Part shown: piece by piece, positions 15,671 to 24,505 of the stretch | Layout: each line of letters begins with the position of its first letter | Position numbering within the stretch: the first letter of the stretch is position 1 | DNA from: Candidatus Atribacteria bacterium | GTDB lineage: Bacteria; Atribacterota; Atribacteria; Atribacterales; JASGLU01 | Length of the DNA: 45,370 nt | Reading direction: 5' to 3' | NCBI GenBank assembly: GCA_030156825.1 | Contig: JASGLU010000006.1 | Coordinates: 1-45,370, forward strand | Notes under the pieces: generated by a model | The model's database searches: none | What the model was told of the DNA's origin: nothing | Seen by the model: the letters and a program-made list of their open reading frames with translations, nothing else | Made by a program: the position numbers and the translations under genes

Positions 15671-17472
15671 ATCATCTCTGGAAAAATAAAGAGTTCTTAA
15701 CAGTTCGTAAACCGGGCCAGTATCTGGGCCGGGAGTGGAATATCACTGTAAAAACTGGCCAAAACGATGCCCCGGCTTTAGTTTTGGCCTTTCCTGATAT
15801 TTACGAGATCGGTATGTCTTATGTGGGATTACATATCCTGTATCAGATTTTTAATTCTTTTACCGGGTTTCGAGCAGAGAGGACTTTTCTTCCCTGGCCA
15901 GATATGGCAGAAGTGCTTAAAAGAAAAGGCATTCCTCTTTTCTCCTGGGAAACTAAAACTCCGGTTCGGGAATTTGATGTTTTGGGAATCACCCTTCAGC
16001 ATGAACTCAGCTATACCAATGTTTTATACATTCTCGAGCTGGCTGGTATTCCCTTCCGTTCTCAAGAACGGGGAGAGGGATTTCCCCTGGTTTTGGGGGG
16101 TGGCCCTTGTATGGCTAACCCGGAACCGGTAGCTGATTTTTTTGATTGTTTTTTTATAGGAGAAGTAGAAGAAGCGGCGGCAGAGCTGGTTCATATTTGG
16201 AAAGAGATGAGGGGGAGCAACAAAGAATCACTCCTAAAAGAAATGTCCCGAGTAAAAGGAGTGTATGTCCCTTCCCTTTACCCGCTACCTTGCTCTACCA
16301 GCAGGATAGGGAGCACCTCCTCTGCCAACCAAAGTCTACCGCCGGTAGTAGAGAAAAGATGGGTGAAAGACCTGGATAGGACTCCTTACCCGGAGAAAAT
16401 GATAGTTCCCTTTGTCAGCATTGTGCATGACCGAGCTTCGGTTGAAATTGCTCGTGGGTGTCCTCGTGGATGTCGTTTCTGTCAAGCAGGTATAATTTAC
16501 CGACCTCATCGGGAACGCTCTTCACAGACAGTTGTCAATATAGCGGAAAAACTAATTCAAAATACCGGATACAACGAAGTATCCCTTCTTTCCTTGAGTA
16601 GTACTGATCATTCCCAGATTCAGGCCTTGGTTCAAGACCTAACCGCAAAGATGAGACCCTATCGGGTGAATGTTTCCCTTCCTTCCTTACGGATGGACAC
16701 TTTTTCTCTAAATGTTGCTCGTAGTTTACAAACGGTGAGAAAAAGTGGATTAACCTTTGCCCCAGAAGCAGGAACCGAGAGAATGAGGAGAATTATAAAC
16801 AAAGGGTTAACTGACGCTGATATTTTTCAAACCCTGGAGACGGCTTTTAGCCTGGGTTGGCGGGAAGTAAAACTTTACTTTATGATTGGTCTTCCGCAAG
16901 AAAGAGAAGAGGATATCCGGGGCATTGCCCGCTTGGTGTTGGAAGGGATTAAAGTCGGTAGAAAAGTGGGTAAGGCTTTCGGCTCCCTTCATGTTAGTGC
17001 TTCTGCTTTTGTGCCAAAGCCCCAAACTCCTTTTCAATGGGTGGCTCAAGAAAAACCCGAGGTTTTAAAAGACAAGGTGGGACTTCTGCGCTCTCTGTTA
17101 AAAAGGGATAGAGGGGTGCGCTTTCATTGGTCGGATTTTGAGACTAATTTGGTAGAAGCGGCTCTGGCTCGAGGTGACCGAAAGCTAAGTAAAGTAATCG
17201 AGCGGGTTTATCAGGGGGGAGGTTTTATGCAAAGTTGGCGGGAATTTTTCTCTTTTGCTCGCTGGGAGGAGGCTTTTACTGAAGAAGGCCTTTCTCTGGG
17301 CTCATATGCTCAGCAACCGCTGAGCATATCTCAAGTGCTCCCCTGGGGGCATATTTCCTTTGGAGTGAGCTCCGATTTTTTATGGGAGGAATATCAGAAA
17401 GCCACCCGGGAAGAGTTAACTCTTCCTTGCCGACCGGAAACCAATTGTAAAAAGTGTGGAGTGTGTTTTTAA
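15652..17472 (+). CDS. B12-binding-type radical SAM protein (TIGR03960 family)
   Basis: A 606-aa radical SAM enzyme of the large family that stands next to DUF2344 and rng in Clostridia-like genomes (TIGR03960). The N-terminal part (residues about 45-200) has a cobalamin-binding-like Rossmann layout (DIYEIGMSYVGL, LGGGPCMANPEP). The [4Fe-4S]/SAM motif CPRGCRFC is near residue 270. A C-terminal cysteine knot (CRPETNCKKCGVC) closes the protein. The substrate is unknown; I expect a tRNA or rRNA role only from gene context. TTG 15652 follows AAAGGAGAAG. The DUF2344 domain, often fused in other genomes, is the separate next gene, which begins directly after this stop. A perfect 11-bp hairpin lies inside the coding region at 17304-17329. 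Confidence 0.9.
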   Translation: MGTDPLDHLWKNKEFLTVRKPGQYLGREWNITVKTGQNDAPALVLAFPDIYEIGMSYVGLHILYQIFNSFTGFRAERTFLPWPDMAEVLKRKGIPLFSWETKTPVREFDVLGITLQHELSYTNVLYILELAGIPFRSQERGEGFPLVLGGGPCMANPEPVADFFDCFFIGEVEEAAAELVHIWKEMRGSNKESLLKEMSRVKGVYVPSLYPLPCSTSRIGSTSSANQSLPPVVEKRWVKDLDRTPYPEKMIVPFVSIVHDRASVEIARGCPRGCRFCQAGIIYRPHRERSSQTVVNIAEKLIQNTGYNEVSLLSLSSTDHSQIQALVQDLTAKMRPYRVNVSLPSLRMDTFSLNVARSLQTVRKSGLTFAPEAGTERMRRIINKGLTDADIFQTLETAFSLGWREVKLYFMIGLPQEREEDIRGIARLVLEGIKVGRKVGKAFGSLHVSASAFVPKPQTPFQWVAQEKPEVLKDKVGLLRSLLKRDRGVRFHWSDFETNLVEAALARGDRKLSKVIERVYQGGGFMQSWREFFSFARWEEAFTEEGLSLGSYAQQPLSISQVLPWGHISFGVSSDFLWEEYQKATREELTLPCRPETNCKKCGVCF

Positions 17473-18078
17473 ATGGAAGAAAATTATCGTTATTGGCTAA
17501 TTCATCAAAAATTGTTTCCCTTTCATTTTTTATCCCAATTGGATTTGAATCGTTTCTGGGAAAGGGCGGCCCGAAGGGGAGGACTACCGCTGGCCTTTTC
17601 TCAGGGATTTAACCCCCGACCCCTGTTTTCTTTTGGCCCGGCCACCCCGGTTGGGGTAGAGAGTCGGGTGGAAGTTTTTGAATTGACCTTGACTCAGAAT
17701 TGGTTGGAGGAAGAAATCAAGGAAAAGCTTAATCGCGAGGGACCAGCAGAGCTGGCGATTCAACGAATAAGTCGTGCCCCTTCTAATCGGAAGTTATCGC
17801 GGGCTATCCGCGGTCTTCGTTATTCTTTTTGGTTTTCCTCTTCTCTGGCCGATTCTTCTTTGGAAGAAGGTCTATCTTTACCTGCGGGAATAGAATGGGA
17901 AAAAAAAGAGTTTTTGGCTTCATCGGGTTTTGTGCTATCATTTTGGTTCAAAGGGGAAAAAGTTTTTTCCAGTCCGATTAAATTTGTTGAATATTTAAGC
18001 TCGATTTTAAACGGCTTGTTGCCAGAAAAAATAATAAAGGAGGAAGTTTTTTTGGAAACGGAGGGCTCAAAAAGTTGA
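17473..18078 (+). CDS. DUF2344 (TIGR03936) protein, partner of the radical SAM enzyme
   Basis: A 201-aa protein with the DUF2344 start pattern (FHFLSQLDLNRFWERAARR, then FSQGFNPRPLFSFGPATPVG). In many genomes this domain is the C-terminal part of the preceding radical SAM protein; here it is a separate gene starting on the base after that stop. It shows some resemblance to tRNA-pseudouridine and RNA-binding folds, but its function is not known. It ends in a 4-base overlap with rng (TTGA). Confidence 0.85.
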   Translation: MEENYRYWLIHQKLFPFHFLSQLDLNRFWERAARRGGLPLAFSQGFNPRPLFSFGPATPVGVESRVEVFELTLTQNWLEEEIKEKLNREGPAELAIQRISRAPSNRKLSRAIRGLRYSFWFSSSLADSSLEEGLSLPAGIEWEKKEFLASSGFVLSFWFKGEKVFSSPIKFVEYLSSILNGLLPEKIIKEEVFLETEGSKS

Positions 18079-19559
18079 AAAAAGAGATTGTGATAGATAT
18101 GTCCGAAGTGGAAACTCGGGCTGCCTTGTTAGAGGAGGGGAAAGTAGTAGAGTTTTTTTTTGAAAGGTCTACTGAATCCCGGTTAGCCGGTAGTATTTAC
18201 AAGGGAATGGTAGAAAATGTTCTTCCCGGAATCCAATCAGCTTTTGTAAATATTGGTTTGGAAAAGAATGCTTTTCTTTTTATCGGGGATATGTTGCTGG
18301 AAGAAAAGAGAACGCGCAAAAAAATAGAAGAGTTAGTAAAGCCAGGTCAAGAATTGATTGTTCAGGTAGCCAAAGAACCGATGGGGACTAAAGGACCTCG
18401 GGTTAGCACCAAAATCTCACTCCCGGGAAGGTTTGTAGTCCTTATTCCCGGGATTGACGTAGTTGGGGCTTCTCACCGCATTTCTTCGGCTGAGGAACGA
18501 GAACGGCTTAAAAATTTGGTAGAAGAAGTTAGACCACAAAGGATGGGAATAATTATAAGGACTGCGGCCGAGGGGAAAAGCAAAGAGGAGATTGAAGAAG
18601 ATATCAATCAACTTACTCGGCTTTGGACCAGAATTCAAAGGAAAGCCGATATCATTGCTGCTCCTTCTCCTTTGTACGAGGAACAAAGTTTGCTCTATAC
18701 TTTAGTGAGGGATGTGGTTAATGAAGAAGTGGTGGCTATCTGGATTAACTCTTACTTTGGCTATCAAAAGCTGCGAGATTTTGTGGGATCGGTTATTCCC
18801 TTGCTGGAGGAACGAGTGAAATTATTTGAAAGTAGGGAAAATATTTTTGATCATTTTTCTTTATCCCAGGAAATAAATAAAGCTTTAAGCCGGAAAGTAT
18901 GGTTAAAGAGTGGTGGATATTTAGTATTTGACCGAACCGAAGCCATGACGGTGGTAGATGTAAATACCGGTAAATTCATAGGGAAGAAAGATATTCAAGA
19001 AACTATTTTAAAGACTAACTTGGAAGCAGCAGAAGAGATAGCGCGACAGGTTCGCCTGCGGGATATTGGGGGGATCATTTTAATTGATTTTATCGATATG
19101 GGAAAAAGGGAGCATCGAAGACAGGTGGTAAAAAGTCTGGAAGAAAGTTTGGCTTGCGATCGAACCCGTTGCACGGTGGTAGAAATGAGTGAGCTGGGTT
19201 TGGTGGAAATGACCCGTAAAAGGGTCAAAAAAGGGCTTGATTCTTTTTTGAGAGAATCTTGTTCCTGTTGCCAGGGCGATGGCAGGGTACTCTCTTTAGA
19301 GACGGTAGGGGTTTCTCTTCTTAGAAAGCTGGAAGAAATTTGCCGAACCACTGCTTCTACTACTATTGGGTTTTTTGTGGGACAGGAGTTAGGATCTTAT
19401 CTGGAAGAAAAGGGTAGAGTTTTTATTGAAAAGCTGGAGAAAATCTATCGAAAAAATATTCTTTGGCGAGTGGACCCTACTTTATCGGGTCGCTGGTATA
19501 CTATTGCAGGAGTGGGAGAAGAGGAAGAAGTTAAAGAGAAAGTCGAGAAGGTGGTTTGA
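18075..19559 (+). CDS. rng: ribonuclease E/G
   Basis: A 494-aa RNase E/G family endoribonuclease, which acts on single-stranded AU-rich RNA and in rRNA maturation. It shows an S1-type RNA-binding domain (residues about 35-120, GIQSAFVNIGLEKNAFL), the DNase I-like catalytic core with the two metal-binding acids in VVDVNTG (near 295) and LIDFIDM (near 338), and a zinc-link motif CSCC near 396. TTG 18075 overlaps the previous stop. The next gene, rplU, has its own probable promoter that begins inside this stop codon. Confidence 0.95.
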   Translation: MKKEIVIDMSEVETRAALLEEGKVVEFFFERSTESRLAGSIYKGMVENVLPGIQSAFVNIGLEKNAFLFIGDMLLEEKRTRKKIEELVKPGQELIVQVAKEPMGTKGPRVSTKISLPGRFVVLIPGIDVVGASHRISSAEERERLKNLVEEVRPQRMGIIIRTAAEGKSKEEIEEDINQLTRLWTRIQRKADIIAAPSPLYEEQSLLYTLVRDVVNEEVVAIWINSYFGYQKLRDFVGSVIPLLEERVKLFESRENIFDHFSLSQEINKALSRKVWLKSGGYLVFDRTEAMTVVDVNTGKFIGKKDIQETILKTNLEAAEEIARQVRLRDIGGIILIDFIDMGKREHRRQVVKSLEESLACDRTRCTVVEMSELGLVEMTRKRVKKGLDSFLRESCSCCQGDGRVLSLETVGVSLLRKLEEICRTTASTTIGFFVGQELGSYLEEKGRVFIEKLEKIYRKNILWRVDPTLSGRWYTIAGVGEEEEVKEKVEKVV

Positions 19560-19585
19560 CAGAAAGGAAAGTCCTGTGGTAAATT
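19556..19585 (+). promoter_or_regulatory. probable sigma-70-type promoter of rplU-rpmA-obg
   Basis: A perfect -35 box TTGACA (19556-19561) stands 18 bases before TAAATT (19580-19585), which matches the -10 consensus in 4 of 6. The -35 box contains the TGA stop codon of rng. The start of rplU is 30 bases downstream, giving a short leader. No terminator separates it from rng. Confidence 0.5.
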
Positions 19586-19614
19586 TTTGCTCGTTCACTT
19601 AGGAGGTGAAATTG

Positions 19615-19953
19615 ATGCTGGCAATTATAGAAGATAGCGGCAGGCAGTTTGCAGTCGAAGAAGGACAGGTTATAGCCTTAAATGGCTGGAGAAAAGAAGG
19701 GACAGAAGCGGTATTTGACCGGGTTTTGCTCGTTAAAGATCAAGATAAGGTAGCTACTGGGACTCCTTATCTTACGGGAGCTAAAGTGATAGGTAAGGTA
19801 GTAAAACTGAAAAAGGGTAAAAAAATAAACGTTTTTAAATACAAACCAAAGAAAAACTATCGCCGTCGGCAGGGCTATCGGCCCTTGATAACCGAAGTTA
19901 AAATTCAAACCATTGAATACCAAGGTAACGGGGGTGAGACAGTTGGCTCATAA
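19615..19953 (+). CDS. rplU: 50S ribosomal protein L21
   Basis: A 112-aa L21 with the typical start [18 protein letters not shown] and the C-terminal basic block [14 protein letters not shown]. The upstream AGGAGGTGA (19601-19609) fixes the start at ATG 19615 rather than GTG 19606. L21 binds 23S rRNA. The gene overlaps rpmA by 11 bases, with no prp (ysxB) gene between them. Confidence 0.97.
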   Translation: MLAIIEDSGRQFAVEEGQVIALNGWRKEGTEAVFDRVLLVKDQDKVATGTPYLTGAKVIGKVVKLKKGKKINVFKYKPKKNYRRRQGYRPLITEVKIQTIEYQGNGGETVGS

Positions 19954-20212
19954 AAAGAGCGGTGGAAGTGCTCGCAATGGTAGAGATAGTAACCCCAAGT
20001 ACTTAGGAGTTAAAACTTATGGTGGACAATATGTGAAAGCGGGTAGTATTTTGGTTCGTCAAAGAGGAACTAAAATAAAGCCGGGAAAGAATGTCGATCT
20101 GGGAAAAGATTATACAGTCTTTGCCCTCCGGGATGGATACGTAGTTTTTCAAAATAAAAAAGGAAGGAAATGGGTTTCCGTTCTTCCTGAACTCGAGGTC
20201 AACTCAAAATAG
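19943..20212 (+). CDS. rpmA: 50S ribosomal protein L27
   Basis: An 89-aa L27, located at the peptidyl transferase centre. The start at TTG 19943 gives the standard mature N-terminus [17 protein letters not shown], with GGGGGTGAG (19930-19938) correctly placed upstream. It lacks the 9-12 residue extension cleaved by Prp in Firmicutes, and accordingly no prp gene sits between rplU and rpmA. Longer starts (GTG 19934, ATG 19913) would add residues unrelated to a Prp site. Confidence 0.95.
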   Translation: MAHKKSGGSARNGRDSNPKYLGVKTYGGQYVKAGSILVRQRGTKIKPGKNVDLGKDYTVFALRDGYVVFQNKKGRKWVSVLPELEVNSK

Positions 20213-20223
20213 AGGGATAATCT

Positions 20224-21501
20224 TTGTTAGTAGATCAGGTTATTTTTAAAGTTAAAGGAGGGCAAGGAGGGGAGGGAGCGGTTAGTTTCCGAAGAGAAAA
20301 ATATCTTCCTCGAGGAGGTCCAGACGGTGGTACAGGAGGTAGAGGCGGTAGAGTAATAATTTCTGCTACTGCTCGCAAAAAAAGTTTTTACCACCTGAGT
20401 CAAACCAGGTGGTATCGGGCGGCTTCCGGTCAGGCCGGGAGAGGAAGGAAACAAGCTGGTGCCCAGGGCAGGGATTTGATAATCGAGGTTCCGCTGGGAA
20501 CGCAAGTGTTTGACCATCGTCGGGGAAAGCTTTTAGCCGATTTGATAACCGAAGGGATGCAAGTGGTGGTAGCGAATGGAGGAGAGGGGGGCAAAGGCAA
20601 CGTTGGTTTTGTTACCCCTACCAATCGCGCTCCGCGGGTATCCCAAAAAGGACAACCGGGAGAATTCCGGGAGGTTCGGCTGGAGCTAAAACTCCTGGCC
20701 GATGTAGGACTGGTGGGCTACCCTAATTCGGGAAAGTCGGCTTTTCTTCAGGCAGTAAGTGATGCTTGTCCTCAGGTAGCCGATTATCCTTTTTCCACAC
20801 TTGATCCCCAGTTAGGAGTGGCGTACCAGGGAACACAAAGTTTTACTTTGGTAGAAATTCCAGGAATAATCAAAGGTTCAAGCCAAGGAGGAGGTTTGGG
20901 CCTTGGGTTTTTGAAGCACTTAGAGCGGGTTGAGTTAATACTGTACTTGGTAGACCTTTCTCCCTGGGCTTTAGTTTCTCCTGAAGAAGCTTTTTCTACT
21001 GTTCAAGCTGAGGTGAAGAGTTATTCTTCTTCCTTGTGGGAAAAGGCTACCATAGTAGTGGGAACTAAACTGGATATTCCCGAAGCTCGGCAGGCTTTTG
21101 TTCCTTTTCGAGAAACCTTGGAAAAAGAAGGTTTCACTGTGGTCGGCATTTCCTCGGTAACCGGAGAAGGTGTTCCAGAACTATTAAAGCTAATTGCCAG
21201 TAAGGTCTCTCGCAGAGAGGAAAAAGATCAGCCAGAACCTGGCCGAAGAGAAGTGGTTATTTTTTCTTCTGAAAATAAGGATTCTTATCCCGAATATCAG
21301 TTTCGGTCGGCCTATCTGGAAAAATTAGTAACAAAGTGTTACCAGGAAGAAGAAGCAGACCTTTTGCTTAATACTCAGTTGAATAAGTCGGGTTTTAAAC
21401 GTTACTTTGCTCGGATAAAACCCCACAGCGTTTTAGAAGTGGGGGGGATACGATTGATATGGGACGGAAAAGATTTGAAGTTTGCCAAAGATGATGAATA
21501 G
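20224..21501 (+). CDS. obg: Obg/CgtA family GTPase
   Basis: A 425-aa ribosome-associated GTPase. It has the glycine-rich Obg fold (residues 1-158, VSFRREKYLPRGGPDGG), the G domain and a C-terminal OCT domain (residues about 345-425, ARIKPHSVLEVGGIRL). The G motifs are somewhat divergent: G1 GYPNSGKS (about 163-170), G3 EIPG instead of the usual DxxG/DIPG (about 212), and G4 TKLD instead of NKxD. It starts at TTG 20224 with GAGGGA upstream, 11 bases after rpmA. Its stop overlaps the start of proB. An inverted repeat of 9 bp lies at 20389-20414. Confidence 0.92.
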   Translation: MLVDQVIFKVKGGQGGEGAVSFRREKYLPRGGPDGGTGGRGGRVIISATARKKSFYHLSQTRWYRAASGQAGRGRKQAGAQGRDLIIEVPLGTQVFDHRRGKLLADLITEGMQVVVANGGEGGKGNVGFVTPTNRAPRVSQKGQPGEFREVRLELKLLADVGLVGYPNSGKSAFLQAVSDACPQVADYPFSTLDPQLGVAYQGTQSFTLVEIPGIIKGSSQGGGLGLGFLKHLERVELILYLVDLSPWALVSPEEAFSTVQAEVKSYSSSLWEKATIVVGTKLDIPEARQAFVPFRETLEKEGFTVVGISSVTGEGVPELLKLIASKVSRREEKDQPEPGRREVVIFSSENKDSYPEYQFRSAYLEKLVTKCYQEEEADLLLNTQLNKSGFKRYFARIKPHSVLEVGGIRLIWDGKDLKFAKDDE

Positions 21502-22645
21502 AAAGGAACTGGTTGACAACTCAAAAATATTGGTAATTAAGGTTGGCTCTTCTCTGTTGTTTAACTCCACTGGTTTATCCCAGAAAAGGCTGGAAGAATT
21601 AGCCAGCAATATTAACTCGATTATACAGACGGGGAAAAAAGTGGTGCTCGTGACCTCAGGGGCAGTTGCTTGCGGGAGAAACGTTTTAGGAGATAAACTT
21701 AACCGAGATGACATTCCCCTAAAACAAGCTCTTTCTGCTGTGGGTCAAGGTTTTCTGATTCATCGTTATCAAGAGGCCTTTTCTGGTTTTAGTTTACCGG
21801 TAGCTCAGATTTTGCTTGCGCCGGAAGACGTTCATTTTCGCTCGAAATATCTTAACGCCCGTAATACCTTTGAAACATTATTCGACCTGGGAGTGGTACC
21901 GATAGTCAACGAAAACGATACGGTGGCGGTGGAAGAGATTAAATTTGGAGACAACGACCGACTCTCGGCTTTGGTGGCTTCTTTGGTGCAGGCGGACCTT
22001 TTGATTATTTTGTCGGATGTAGCAGGGTTGATGGATCGTGACCCCCGAATGTTTTCTGATGCTAAACTAATTCCAGAAGTAAAGGAAATTAACTCTACAA
22101 TTGAAGAAATGGCCGGTGGCCCAGGTAGTGAGGTAGCTACTGGTGGTATGAAGAGTAAAATTCTGGCGGCTAAAATTGCTACTTTTTCCGGGACAGGTGT
22201 GGTAATAGCTTCGGGGAATAATTTTGATGTTTTAAAAGAAATTATGGCGGGGAAAGAAGAAGGCACCTTCTTCTTTCCCCAGAAAAGATTTCTCAACAGT
22301 CGTAAACGGTGGATTGCTTTTGGTACCATTTCCCAGGGAGAGGTTTGGATAGATGAGGGGGCAAAGGACGCCCTTTTGAGTGGCAAAAGCCTTCTTCCGG
22401 TAGGTGTGCGGAAAGTGGTTGGTTCTTTTGACGTGGGTGACTGTGTTTCTATTTTTGACCAGGTCGGCAATCGAATTGGAAAAGGAATTGTTAATTACTC
22501 TTTTTGGGAATTAAAGAAAATTAGTGGTAAGCAGAGCTGGGAGATAGGAAAATTTTTAGAAAAAGACCACAACCAGCAAGAAGTGATTCACGCCGACAAC
22601 TTGGTACTTTTGATGGGAGAAAGGGAAAATGATAGAACAAATTAG
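21491..22645 (+). CDS. proB: glutamate 5-kinase
   Basis: A 384-aa enzyme that phosphorylates glutamate in the first step of proline synthesis. The amino-acid kinase domain is complete (KVGSSLL, VTSGAVACGR, VNENDTVAVEE, FGDNDRLSALVA, GGMKSKI), and a C-terminal PUA domain (about residues 285-370) follows. The start is ATG 21491 or ATG 21494, both overlapping the end of obg, with a weak ribosome binding site. proA follows with a 17-base overlap. Confidence 0.96.
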   Translation: MMNRKELVDNSKILVIKVGSSLLFNSTGLSQKRLEELASNINSIIQTGKKVVLVTSGAVACGRNVLGDKLNRDDIPLKQALSAVGQGFLIHRYQEAFSGFSLPVAQILLAPEDVHFRSKYLNARNTFETLFDLGVVPIVNENDTVAVEEIKFGDNDRLSALVASLVQADLLIILSDVAGLMDRDPRMFSDAKLIPEVKEINSTIEEMAGGPGSEVATGGMKSKILAAKIATFSGTGVVIASGNNFDVLKEIMAGKEEGTFFFPQKRFLNSRKRWIAFGTISQGEVWIDEGAKDALLSGKSLLPVGVRKVVGSFDVGDCVSIFDQVGNRIGKGIVNYSFWELKKISGKQSWEIGKFLEKDHNQQEVIHADNLVLLMGERENDRTN

Positions 22646-23879
22646 GGAAATCGCTCAAAAAACTAAAGTTGCCTCTCGGGCTTTAGTGAATGTTTCTACT
22701 TTACAAAAAAACCAGTTTTTAAACCATTTGGCCGAAATTTTAGAAAGTGATAAAGAAGAAATTTTGGCAGAAAACCGGCGGGATGTTTCCCGGGCAGACC
22801 AGTCTGGAATTAAAAAATCTCTGCTCGATCGTTTATCCCTCAATGAAAAAAGGATACGAGAGATGAGCCAAGGGTTGCAAGAAGTAGCTTCTTTACCTGA
22901 CCCAGTTGGAGAGGTGATAAACGGAGTAAAACGACCCAATGGGCTAATAATCCATCGGGTCCGAGTTCCTTTGGGTGTGATAGCTATTATTTATGAAGCT
23001 CGTCCTAATGTAACTATTGATAGTATTGGTTTGGGGATAAAATCGGGGAATGCTCTTCTTTTACGAGGTAGCAGCTTGGCCCTTTTTTCCAACCAAATTC
23101 TGGTGAAAAAAGCTAAACAGGCATTGACTCGTTCTGGCCTTCCTTCTGATAGTGTAAATTTACTGGGTTCGGGAAAACATGAAGAAGTGGAGCTGCTTTT
23201 ATCTTTGAGAGGGTTGATAGATGTGGTTATCCCTCGAGGAGGTGGAGAGTTAATCCAGACGGTGGTAAAAAATTCCCAAATTCCGGTAATTGAAACTGGA
23301 GTAGGTAATTGCCATATTTATCTGGATGCCTCAGCCAATTTTTCCATGGCTGAAAAAATTGTTATTAACGCTAAAACTCAGCGTCCAAGTGTGTGCAATG
23401 CTTGCGAAACTTTGTTGGTCCATCAAGCGGTGGCCGCAGATTTCCTACCCCGAATAGGCAAGTCTCTGATAGAAAAAGGGGTAGAAATCAGAGGGTGTGA
23501 GAAAACGAAGGCTTTGATAGACGATGCCCAAGTGGCTGACGAAGAAGATTGGTATGCTGAATATCTGGATTTGATTCTGGCTGTGAAAGTGGTGGCCGGG
23601 ATAGAAGAAGCAATTGAGCATATTGATCGTTATGGTTCTCATCACTCAGAAGCTATCGTTACTGAAGACTATCAATCAGCGCTTCGCTTTCTACAGGAAG
23701 TGGATGCAGCGGCCGTATATGTTAATGCCTCTACCCGTTTTACCGATGGTGGGCAATTTGGAATGGGGGCAGAAATTGGGATTAGTACTCAAAAACTTCA
23801 TGCTCGTGGTCCGATGGGGATTCGGGAATTGACGACTACTAAATTTATGGTGTATGGTTTAGGACAGATTAGAGAATAA
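22629..23879 (+). CDS. proA: gamma-glutamyl phosphate reductase
   Basis: A 416-aa NADPH-dependent enzyme for the second proline step, making glutamate 5-semialdehyde. The aldehyde dehydrogenase fold is clear: VPLGVIAIIYEARPNVT near 120, VIPRGGGELI near 203 and the active-site cysteine in QRPSVCNACETLLV near 258. It overlaps proB, so the two enzymes are made together. ATG 22629 is the start. Confidence 0.97.
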   Translation: MIEQIREIAQKTKVASRALVNVSTLQKNQFLNHLAEILESDKEEILAENRRDVSRADQSGIKKSLLDRLSLNEKRIREMSQGLQEVASLPDPVGEVINGVKRPNGLIIHRVRVPLGVIAIIYEARPNVTIDSIGLGIKSGNALLLRGSSLALFSNQILVKKAKQALTRSGLPSDSVNLLGSGKHEEVELLLSLRGLIDVVIPRGGGELIQTVVKNSQIPVIETGVGNCHIYLDASANFSMAEKIVINAKTQRPSVCNACETLLVHQAVAADFLPRIGKSLIEKGVEIRGCEKTKALIDDAQVADEEDWYAEYLDLILAVKVVAGIEEAIEHIDRYGSHHSEAIVTEDYQSALRFLQEVDAAAVYVNASTRFTDGGQFGMGAEIGISTQKLHARGPMGIRELTTTKFMVYGLGQIRE

Positions 23880-23902
23880 TGTTGGTCAGAGGCGAGTAAG
23901 TA

Positions 23903-24505
23903 TTGGATAAAAGATTAGTGGAAAAAAAAGGGATTATGGGTGGCACTTTTGACCCCATTCATTATGGACATCTGGTTACCGCCGAGGAGGTGAGGGATTA
24001 TTTTGGTTTGAAGGAAGTGGTTTTCGTTCCCTCTGCCCGCCCACCCCATAAGATAGGCCAAAAAATTACCGATCCGGAGCACCGTTATCTGATGGCGGTT
24101 TTGGCAACCGCTACCAATCCTTATTTTTCCGTGTCCCGGGTAGAAATTGAGCGATCCGGTCCTTCTTACTCCATAGATACTGTTAGTTTGTTTAAGGAGA
24201 AATGGGGGGAGGAGGTCGAGGTTTTTTTTATTACCGGAGCGGACGCCTTTGCCCAAATTTCTAGTTGGAATAATCCGGATAAGCTCCTTGAACTGTGTAC
24301 TTTCGTGGCTGCTTCTCGACCTGGGTATAGGTTAACCAATTTAGACGAAAAGTATCAAGCCCGGATCAAACCCATTGAGGTTTCGGCTTTGGCTATATCT
24401 TCTTCTGAAATTCGCCGACGGGTAAAGCGGTGGGAATCCATCAAGTATCTTTTGCCGGAATCGGTAGAGTATTATATTTATAAAAATAGGTTGTATCAGG
24501 AGTGA
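23903..24505 (+). CDS. nadD: nicotinate-nucleotide adenylyltransferase
   Basis: A 200-aa NadD, which makes nicotinate adenine dinucleotide for NAD synthesis. The nucleotidyltransferase motif GGTFDPIHYGHL (residues about 13-24) and the C-terminal ISSSEIRRRV are both intact. It starts at TTG 23903, 23 bases after proA. It overlaps yqeK by four bases, the usual nadD-yqeK-rsfS order. Confidence 0.97.
   Translation: MDKRLVEKKGIMGGTFDPIHYGHLVTAEEVRDYFGLKEVVFVPSARPPHKIGQKITDPEHRYLMAVLATATNPYFSVSRVEIERSGPSYSIDTVSLFKEKWGEEVEVFFITGADAFAQISSWNNPDKLLELCTFVAASRPGYRLTNLDEKYQARIKPIEVSALAISSSEIRRRVKRWESIKYLLPESVEYYIYKNRLYQE

Noticed and set aside
21832-22470. Long reverse-strand open frame (212 aa) opposite proB
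   Set aside because: It lies wholly within a well-supported proB and its translation shows no family motif. It arises from codon structure of the sense gene.
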